From the NCBI GenBank assembly GCA_030550095.1, contig JAUQQA010000011.1, positions 1-62,874 on the forward strand: DNA of 62,874 nucleotides. Reading direction: 5' to 3'. The DNA is from Chloroflexota bacterium (GTDB taxonomy: Bacteria; Chloroflexota; Anaerolineae; J036; Brachytrichaceae). Position 1 is the first letter of the stretch; the number at the start of each line of letters is the position of its first letter. The notes beneath the pieces are model-generated. The model searched no databases. It saw only the letters and a program-made list of their open reading frames with translations, and was not told where the DNA came from. Of this stretch, positions 57,883-62,874 are shown one piece after another. The position numbers were made by a program, and so were the translations under genes.

Positions 57883-57888
57883 ATTATA
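57883..57888 (-). promoter_or_regulatory. -10 element of the arg leader/operon promoter
   Basis: TATAAT on the minus strand, 8 nt before the leader-peptide ATG at 57874. No good -35 is visible. It is divergent from the tRNA-Glu promoter, with 53 nt between the two -10 boxes. Confidence 0.65.
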
Positions 57889-57941
57889 AGCAACGAGCAA
57901 GCTTAGGCAGCGGCGCAGGCTTCCAGCGTGCCGCTTCGTGT

Positions 57942-57947
57942 TACAAT
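57942..57947 (+). promoter_or_regulatory. -10 element of the tRNA-Glu promoter
   Basis: TACAAT in the context GTTACAATCCC, 11 nt before the mature tRNA 5' end. The same -10 sequence as the leaderless protein genes, confirming that TACAAT is a real promoter element in this genome. Confidence 0.65.
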
Positions 57948-57958
57948 CCCTGCGTCTT

Positions 57959-58030
57959 GCCCCCATCGTCTAGTGGTCAGGACGCAGCCCTTTCAAGGCT
58001 GAAACACGGGTTCGAGTCCCGTTGGGGGCA
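57959..58030 (+). tRNA. tRNA-Glu (anticodon TTC)
   Basis: 72 nt forming a full cloverleaf. The acceptor stem GCCCCCA pairs with TGGGGGC, with discriminator A. The anticodon stem CAGCC/GGCTG encloses CTTTCAA, so the anticodon is TTC (Glu). The T arm ACGGGTTCGAGTCCCGT is canonical. CCA is not encoded. Glutamate is the precursor of the arginine pathway encoded next to it, which is probably coincidence. Confidence 0.96.
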
Positions 58031-58045
58031 ATGTTCCCCCTGGTC

Positions 58046-58867
58046 TCACTCCAGCCCTGCTTCAAAGCTCGCCTCAGTGAGGATAGACGCGCGGAGCGCC
58101 ATTGGGTCGAAGTGTGCGCCGCGCAGCACCGCGCGCGTGAAGTTGGTGCGGTTCAGGCTTGCCCGGCTGAGGTTCGCGCCGCGGAAGAGCGCGCGGCTGC
58201 AATCTGCCTCGTCCAGCATCGCGCCCATGAGCAACGCCTCGCTGAGATTAGCCTCGCGCAAGTTAGCGTACGGCAACTTGGCGTTGATCAAGCTCGCGCG
58301 CAAGAGGTGTGCCTGGCTTAAGTCCACGCCAACGGCGATTGCTTCATCGAGATTTGCATCGTTGAGTTCGACGCCGTTCATCTCGGCGGCGGTTAGCGTT
58401 GCGTAGCTCAGCACAACGCTGGTGAGTCGCGCGCGGGTGAGGTTTGCGTGTGAGAGATCGGCCGCGGTGAGGTCGGCGCGCGCCAAGCGTGCACGTTGCA
58501 AGGAAGCGCTGCGCAGGTTTGCGCCAGCCAGTTGTGCAGCTTCAAGCTCTGCCTCATCGAGCACAGCGTCGGCGAAACAGGCGCCGTCGGCGTGGGCATT
58601 GGTGAGCCGGGCGCCTACGAGCCGTGCGGCGGTGAAGTCGGCGTCAATCAAAGTTGCGCCTTCAAGTTGCGCTCCATCTAGCCAGGCGCTGCGCAAGTTT
58701 GCCCCTCGTAGGTCTGAGCCGCGGAGGTCGGCGTAGGCGAAGTTCAGCCCGTGTAGGTCTAAGCCGCTGAGGTCCACACCTGCGAGCCGCACCCCCCAGC
58801 GAACCTCTTCGCCGTGAGGGATCACGGCAAGGAGCCGGATCACCTCAAGCCGCGACAGTTCTGCCAT
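58046..58867 (-). CDS. Pentapeptide-repeat protein
   Basis: A 273-residue protein made mostly of A(D/N)LXX repeats from about residue 25 to 265 (for example LDGAQLEGATLIDADFTAA), which fold into a right-handed quadrilateral beta-helix. The first 20 residues (LSRLEVIRLLAVIPHGEEVR) are a short non-repeat cap. Some family members mimic DNA and protect gyrase; no specific role can be assigned. The start lies within the end of the acyl-CoA dehydrogenase gene (23-base overlap), so they are cotranscribed. Confidence 0.88.
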   Translation of the reverse strand: MAELSRLEVIRLLAVIPHGEEVRWGVRLAGVDLSGLDLHGLNFAYADLRGSDLRGANLRSAWLDGAQLEGATLIDADFTAARLVGARLTNAHADGACFADAVLDEAELEAAQLAGANLRSASLQRARLARADLTAADLSHANLTRARLTSVVLSYATLTAAEMNGVELNDANLDEAIAVGVDLSQAHLLRASLINAKLPYANLREANLSEALLMGAMLDEADCSRALFRGANLSRASLNRTNFTRAVLRGAHFDPMALRASILTEASFEAGLE

Positions 58868-60038
58868 CGGCTTTGTCCTGAAGCGTTGCGCGAAGCGCCG
58901 CTTCGCCGAGGAGTGCGAGGGCGTGATCGTCCTGTGGCGGGTGCATCAGTCCAGCGCGTGCATCGCGCAGCAGTCGCTCGAGAGGCAAGCCACGCTCCAA
59001 GCCGGCCGCTCCAACCGTGCGCAAGGCGAGGTCTGTGACCGCAATGGCGGCGTTTGTGCAAAGGTATTTTGCGGCAGCAAGCTGCGCGTTCAGCGTGGCG
59101 CGCGCTTCAGGCTTTCGTTCCCAGCTTTGGGCGACTGCGTGGAGCAGCGTGCGCGCTGCAAGGAGCGTGAGGTGCATCTGCCCGAGGTTGCGGCGCACAT
59201 GCGGCAGCTCGGCGATGGGCTTCCCAAGGGCGGAAGGGACGCGCATTTGGCAATAGCGCGCGGTGTGTTGCAGCGCTGCCTCGCCAACGCCGAGATACAC
59301 AGCAGCAAAGGCGCACACAGCCCAGCCCGAGAGCGGCGCCATTGACGGGGCAGGAGCGCGACGTTCTACGCACCATCGCTCTTCTACAAACACGTCGTTC
59401 AGGATCACGTCGAAAGAGCCGCTGGCGCGTAGGCTTAAGCTGTCGCGCCAACTGGATTCGTCGAGCTGCACGCCGGGGGTGCTGCGTTCAACAACGAAAA
59501 CGCCAATCTCCTCATCGAGCTGGGCGGTGACGAGGAAGTAACTGAGCGCTGGTGCGAAGGTGACCCAACGTTTGCGTCCGTTGAGCACGTAGCCGCCCGA
59601 AACGCGCCGTGCAGTTGTGGCGGGCATGCCGCCGCGAGAGGGGCTTCCCATTTCGGCTTCGCTTGCAGCGCTGTTGACCAGCGCGCCATCGCGTACGACG
59701 CGCGCACACAACTCGGCAAAGGTTGCCTCATCCCAAGTGCGTCGCTCCGCCAATGTGCCGATCACGTGAAAGTGCATCGCGACGCCGAGCGCAGTGCTGG
59801 CGTCGCCTTGAGCGAGTTGTTCGAGGATGAGCACGCAGTCATACAAGCCTAGCCCGTCGCCGCCGTACTCTGCGGGCACAGGCACGCTTGGGATTGCTGC
59901 GGCGCGCAACTCAGCGACATTTTCGTGGGGAAAGCGGCTTGTGCGATCATAGTCGTCAGCGCGCGCGGCGAATTGCGTTGCCAGCGCGCGCACAAGCGAC
60001 AGCACTTCCGCAGAGGTCCGTCTCGGAGAGGGGTTCAC
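58845..60038 (-). CDS. Acyl-CoA dehydrogenase-family flavoprotein
   Basis: A 397-residue FAD-dependent protein with the three-domain acyl-CoA dehydrogenase layout. The N-terminal helical domain has AIPSVPVPAEYGGDGLGLYDCVLILEQLA; the middle beta domain has VSGGYVLNGRKRWVTFAP; the C-terminal helical domain has RTVGAAGLERGLPLERLLRDARAGL. Substrate unknown; related monooxygenases of the DszC type share this profile. The start overlaps the nucleotidyltransferase stop (ATGA). Confidence 0.84.
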   Translation of the reverse strand: MNPSPRRTSAEVLSLVRALATQFAARADDYDRTSRFPHENVAELRAAAIPSVPVPAEYGGDGLGLYDCVLILEQLAQGDASTALGVAMHFHVIGTLAERRTWDEATFAELCARVVRDGALVNSAASEAEMGSPSRGGMPATTARRVSGGYVLNGRKRWVTFAPALSYFLVTAQLDEEIGVFVVERSTPGVQLDESSWRDSLSLRASGSFDVILNDVFVEERWCVERRAPAPSMAPLSGWAVCAFAAVYLGVGEAALQHTARYCQMRVPSALGKPIAELPHVRRNLGQMHLTLLAARTLLHAVAQSWERKPEARATLNAQLAAAKYLCTNAAIAVTDLALRTVGAAGLERGLPLERLLRDARAGLMHPPQDDHALALLGEAALRATLQDKADGRTVAA

Positions 60039-61105
60039 AGCAATCCAACTTGGCTGTAGTCACCGAGCAGTAAGCGGTAGCTCTGGGGCTTGCGCGGTGT
60101 GCGCGTGATCTGCACGCGCCGACCGATGAGGCTGTCGTGAATGCGCGCTGGGATGTCGCGAATCACGCAGTGCTCGAGGATGATGCTGCGCTCGATCTCC
60201 GCGTTCTCGATCACGCAGTCGTGGTCAATGCTGGTGAACGGGCCGATGTAGCTGTTGACAATGCGCGTGTTGTGCCCGATGATGGTTGGCCCGCGCACGA
60301 CGCTGTTGATGACCTGCGCGCCAGCTTCCACAGTGACGCGCGAGTCAACTTCTGAGGCGGCGTCCACTTCGCCTTCGATGCGCGGGGTCATTTCTTCGAG
60401 CACGAGCGCGTTTGCCTCGAGCATATCCTCGCGCTTTCCTGTGTCCACCCACCAACCTTCGTGGATGTAGGGGTACACGCGGTAGCCGTTGGAGACCAGC
60501 CACTGGATCGCGTCGGTGATTTCCAGCTCGTTGCGCCAAGAGGGCTGGATGTTCTCGACAGCGGTGAAGATGTTGTGATCGAACATGTACACGCCGACCA
60601 GCGCGAGATCGCTGGGTGGGTCCTTGGGCTTTTCGATCAGGCGCACAATTTGCCCTGCCTCGCCGAGCACCGCGACGCCGTAGCTGCGCGGATCGGGCAC
60701 GCGCTTGAGCACGATCTGCGCGTTGTAGTCGGACTGAGCGTATTGCTGGATCAGCGTGTGAATGCCGCCCTGCAAGCAGTTGTCGCCGAGGAACATCACG
60801 AAGCGATCATCGCCGATGAAGTCGCGGCTGATCTTGACGGCATGAGCCAAGCCGCGCGGCGCGTCCTGCACGATGTAGGTGATCTTCACACCCCACCGCG
60901 AGCCATCGCCGACGTTCTGTTTGATCTCCTCGCCAGTCTCTGGCGCGATCACGACGCCGATCTCGGTGACGCCTGCTTCGGCGATGGCTTCGATCACGCG
61001 AAAGAGCACGGGCTTGTTTGCGAGCGGGATGAGCTGCTTGGCGCTCGTGAAGGTGAGCGGGCGGAGGCGTGTCCCTTTGCCGCCGCTGAGCACAAGTCCT
61101 TTCAT
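60035..61105 (-). CDS. Glucose-1-phosphate thymidylyltransferase, long form (RmlA/StrD-like)
   Basis: A 356-residue sugar-nucleotide synthase. The nucleotide-binding start is LSGGKGTRLRPLTFTSAKQL; FLGDNCLQGG and GVYMFDHNIF follow. The last 110 residues form a left-handed beta-helix of hexapeptide repeats (VINSVVRGPTIIGHNTRIVNS onward), as in the long actinobacterial/Chloroflexota type. No other dTDP-rhamnose genes are nearby. Its start overlaps the PPOX stop (ATGA). Confidence 0.9.
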   Translation of the reverse strand: MKGLVLSGGKGTRLRPLTFTSAKQLIPLANKPVLFRVIEAIAEAGVTEIGVVIAPETGEEIKQNVGDGSRWGVKITYIVQDAPRGLAHAVKISRDFIGDDRFVMFLGDNCLQGGIHTLIQQYAQSDYNAQIVLKRVPDPRSYGVAVLGEAGQIVRLIEKPKDPPSDLALVGVYMFDHNIFTAVENIQPSWRNELEITDAIQWLVSNGYRVYPYIHEGWWVDTGKREDMLEANALVLEEMTPRIEGEVDAASEVDSRVTVEAGAQVINSVVRGPTIIGHNTRIVNSYIGPFTSIDHDCVIENAEIERSIILEHCVIRDIPARIHDSLIGRRVQITRTPRKPQSYRLLLGDYSQVGLL

Positions 61106-61506
61106 GGCTTCTGTGCAGTGCTAGGTGATGATTCGGTAGCTGGCATGATCTTAATCACAGCGTAGGATTCTTTGCGCATCAAACCCATGAGGTCGAAGGC
61201 GCGTTTCATCAGGCCGTACTTGCGGTTGAGCAGATCATTGGCATGTGCGGCTTCTGTCTCGTCGGCAAGCAGCGCGCGCGCTTCCAGCCAAGCGCCCTTG
61301 AGGTTGCCGCGCGCGTCGCACGCTGCCACGCGCACGTGTGGGTTGTTGCGCACGCGCTTCACCTTGCCGGAGCGCGCCAAGGTGCGCACGTAAAGCACGC
61401 CGTTTTCCTCAACGAACCAGACAGGCGTTGGCACGCCTTGGCCGTTCTTGCGGAACGTTTGCAGGTTGATGTAGGTTTCGCTGCGCAGGGTGCTTAAGTC
61501 GCTCAT
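61102..61506 (-). CDS. PPOX-class pyridoxamine-5'-phosphate-oxidase-like protein
   Basis: A 134-residue split-barrel flavin/F420-binding protein. TFRKNGQGVPTPVWFVEENGVLYVRT followed by KVKRVRNNPHVRVAACDARGN is the usual start of the F420-dependent PPOX family. It may reduce or oxidise a small metabolite with F420 or FMN; substrate unknown. It lies 5 nt after the PD-(D/E)XK gene and overlaps the nucleotidyltransferase by 4 nt. Confidence 0.85.
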   Translation of the reverse strand: MSDLSTLRSETYINLQTFRKNGQGVPTPVWFVEENGVLYVRTLARSGKVKRVRNNPHVRVAACDARGNLKGAWLEARALLADETEAAHANDLLNRKYGLMKRAFDLMGLMRKESYAVIKIMPATESSPSTAQKP

Positions 61507-61511
61507 GGGAA

Positions 61512-62351
61512 TCAGTATTCCACATCGGGCACACTGCTGAGATCAGGCATGAGCAACTCTTCATCTGGTGGTGGCGCATCTGGGGTTCCTGTGCGGCGGC
61601 AGAGCGTGCGGTAAGTGCAAAACGTGCACTGGCGCTCGTCGCTGGTCATGGGGAAATCCGTCTCGTTGCGCCCTTGGCGGATCTGCGCAATGAGGTCACG
61701 CAGAAATTGTGAATCGCGCTCGTAATCCGTGCGTGAGTATGGGATCTCCACCCACGGTTGCTGAGGAAAATTCGCCAACCAGTAGCGCATCGTGCACTGC
61801 TCAGGTTCAAGAGGTCGCCCGTTGTTCAAGGATGCGCTGGCGGTGACGAGCGTGTAGAGGTAAATGCGGGTTTGGATGCGCTGGCGCAGAAACGAGAAAG
61901 AGGGTGGCTGCGTGCCGCGCAGGGTTTTCCAGTCCACGATCACCGCGCGTGTCTCAGGGTCCTCAGGAGCGCTCAGCGCGAGCAGGTCGAAGCGCGCGTA
62001 GATGCGCGCTTCATCGAGCGCCGCGACCAGCTCGAGTTCCGGCAAGCGCACGGGTGGCAAGTCGTGAAAGTCCGCCTGCTGAAAACGCACCCACCATGTC
62101 CTAAGCTCTTCGTCGGAGAGCGTTGCAGCATCGGGTGTTGGTAACCCGAGCCAGTAGCGCTCGATCCAGCGATGCAGCACCGCGCCGCGCTGCAAGTAGG
62201 CGCGGTACGCCATCACGTCCATGTCGCCGGGAGGCGTTTCAATGAGAGGCCAAGGTTGCCGAGCAATGTATTTCAGGTAGAAACGCCGCGGGCAGTCAAG
62301 ATAGTCGCCGAGGCTGTGCTGGCTGAAGACAAAAGCGGGGTCGAGGGTCAC
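61512..62351 (-). CDS. PD-(D/E)XK nuclease-family protein (RecB/Cas4-like)
   Basis: A 279-residue protein. FSQHSLGDYLDCPRRFYLKYI contains the first Cys of a Cas4-like Fe-S set; RAVIVDWKTLRGTQ provides the nuclease Asp and Lys; QCTFCTYRTLC gives the last three Cys. This is the PDDEXK_1 arrangement of AddB/Cas4-like exonucleases. No cas genes or arrays are nearby, so a repair role is more likely. It starts with GTG at 62351, 10 nt after a TAGAAA box. Confidence 0.85.
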   Translation of the reverse strand: MTLDPAFVFSQHSLGDYLDCPRRFYLKYIARQPWPLIETPPGDMDVMAYRAYLQRGAVLHRWIERYWLGLPTPDAATLSDEELRTWWVRFQQADFHDLPPVRLPELELVAALDEARIYARFDLLALSAPEDPETRAVIVDWKTLRGTQPPSFSFLRQRIQTRIYLYTLVTASASLNNGRPLEPEQCTMRYWLANFPQQPWVEIPYSRTDYERDSQFLRDLIAQIRQGRNETDFPMTSDERQCTFCTYRTLCRRTGTPDAPPPDEELLMPDLSSVPDVEY

Positions 62352-62361
62352 AGCTGTTGGT

Positions 62362-62367
62362 TTTCTA
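62362..62367 (-). promoter_or_regulatory. -10 element (TAGAAA) overlapping the upstream stop codon
   Basis: TAGAAA on the minus strand includes the TAG stop of the preceding gene and lies 10 nt before the GTG start of the PD-(D/E)XK gene. Third example of a -10 box fused with an upstream stop codon. Confidence 0.4.
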
Positions 62368-62874
62368 GCGCGCTTTGCTTTGTGCGCTCAAGGTGATCAA
62401 CTTGCTAGCTGGGATGATTTCGCCGTTGATCTTCAAAAGTCCTGCCCCTGAGGTTTTAATAACCTCGAGCGCCCCTTCATCAAAGCGGATAGCGTAGAAG
62501 TAGAGGTAGAACGAGCCTGAGACGCCTCGCTCCAACAAGCGACGTTGCCAATCTGGTGTTTGTACCCGCTGGACCCAAGCTTGCACATCGCGACGGCTAA
62601 GACGCGCTTTCGTCTCGACGATCACCCAGATGCGTTGCCCTTGTTCATTCTCAAACGCTTGCAAAACATCAACCTCACCGTCAAGTGCGACCGAGGCTGA
62701 AATGGTCACAGGGCGGTAACCCTTCTTGCGCATGACGAGCTCAAGCACATCGGCGGCTTCTTCTTCGAGTGTTGCGCCAAAGGTTTGTTGCAGTTTATCC
62801 ACAGAGGACTTGAGCTCGTTGAGCCGCTCATCGGTGCGACGTTGGGCTTCGGCAAGAGCCTCAAGGCGTTCCTC
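62365..62874 (-). CDS. Coiled-coil protein with nuclease-like C-terminal domain (5' end beyond the window)
   Basis: The frame stays open to the window edge, so the gene is truncated at its 5' end; the 170 visible codons are the C-terminal part. The first 45 visible residues are a heptad-type coiled coil (EERLEALAEAQRRTDERLNE). Then comes a domain with DGEVDVLQAF and IWVIVETKARLSRRDV, the Asp and Glu-x-Lys pattern of a PD-(D/E)XK fold. This matches the DUF3782-like proteins common in Chloroflexota and cyanobacteria. The internal GTG at 62802 is not the true start. Confidence 0.75.
   Translation of the reverse strand, partial: EERLEALAEAQRRTDERLNELKSSVDKLQQTFGATLEEEAADVLELVMRKKGYRPVTISASVALDGEVDVLQAFENEQGQRIWVIVETKARLSRRDVQAWVQRVQTPDWQRRLLERGVSGSFYLYFYAIRFDEGALEVIKTSGAGLLKINGEIIPASKLITLSAQSKAR

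Noticed and set aside
57734-57888. T-box riboswitch as explanation for the argC leader
   Set aside because: Leader is only about 150 nt with no T-box consensus or specifier stem I; the Arg-rich ORF with terminator fits leader-peptide attenuation better.
58023-58042. GGGGG/CCCCC hairpin at the end of tRNA-Glu as a terminator
   Set aside because: The 5' arm is the tRNA acceptor strand, which pairs within the tRNA, and no T-run follows.
61512-62351. Cas4 nuclease as a sign of a CRISPR system
   Set aside because: The Cas4-like motifs are shared with repair nucleases, and there are no cas genes or repeats in the window.
62365-62802. Complete 145-codon gene starting at GTG 62802
   Set aside because: The frame continues upstream without a stop to the end of the window as a regular coiled coil, so the gene is partial.

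Overview
The window (62.9 kb, GC-rich, almost fully coding) looks like a bacterial chromosome segment, most likely from a Chloroflexota (Anaerolineae-like) lineage. That placement is inferred from the gene mix and was not tested: a MoeA fused to a periplasmic-binding-protein-like domain, Uma2 and coiled-coil nuclease-like proteins, a caspase with an effector-associated tail, GT39-type membrane proteins, CBS-containing Mn pyrophosphatase, and DUF3109. No gene-free stretch exceeds 300 bases. The longest are 57722-57958 (arg leader and tRNA promoter, 237 bases), 43307-43467 (161) and 16427-16572 (146). I saw no CRISPR array, insertion sequence, rRNA or prophage.

Layout. 1-6.7 kb (+): aldehyde dehydrogenase, CBS-type Mn pyrophosphatase, a membrane glycosyltransferase, a YjbQ-family protein, a cysteine-synthase-fold PLP enzyme and a small unknown partner. 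6.7-8.5 kb (-): PolX. 8.6-12.3 kb (+): caspase, MFS transporter, E2 acyltransferase with two subunit-binding domains. 12.3-16.4 kb (-): gyrB, metallo-beta-lactamase-fold hydrolase, orphan solute-binding lipoprotein. 16.6-21.4 kb (+): complete BMP-type nucleoside ABC importer, then a homoisocitrate-dehydrogenase-like enzyme. 22.5-31 kb: N-carbamoylputrescine amidase-like hydrolase (-), tyrosine recombinase, purine nucleoside phosphorylase, membrane and GNAT proteins, a multi-TM-GAF-HTH sensor without a kinase domain, and an S41 peptidase (+). 31-37.5 kb (-): bglA, ppc, yvcK, M20 peptidase. 37.5-44.7 kb (+): nagZ, a degenerate PP2C-like protein, a sugar ABC importer behind a LacI/CcpA-type operator, and a second S41-fold protein without catalytic residues. 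44.7-49.1 kb (-): tandem moeA genes, moaD, YtxH, DUF3109. 49.1-52.6 kb: GT39 protein (+), LuxR-type response regulator and Uma2 (-). 52.6-57.9 kb (-): arginine operon argC-argB-argG-(argA::argG). 57.96 kb: tRNA-Glu. 58-62.9 kb (-): pentapeptide protein, acyl-CoA dehydrogenase, nucleotidyltransferase, PPOX, PD-(D/E)XK and a truncated coiled-coil nuclease-like gene.

Two signals stand out. (1) The arginine operon is preceded by a short Arg-rich ORF (28 codons; Arg at codons 3, 6, 8, 9, 10 and 24, with CGT CGT CGT), then a 12-bp GC-rich hairpin with a T5 run just before argC. A complementary stretch inside the ORF could form an antiterminator. This is the architecture of ribosome-mediated attenuation. 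The same operon ends with an N-acetylglutamate synthase fused to a second argininosuccinate synthase, next to a stand-alone argininosuccinate synthase of a different type. (2) Many transcription units have a TACAAT/TAGAAT/TATAAT -10 element only 6-11 nt before the start codon, without a recognisable -35 or ribosome-binding site. This suggests widespread leaderless mRNAs, including the arg leader ORF itself.
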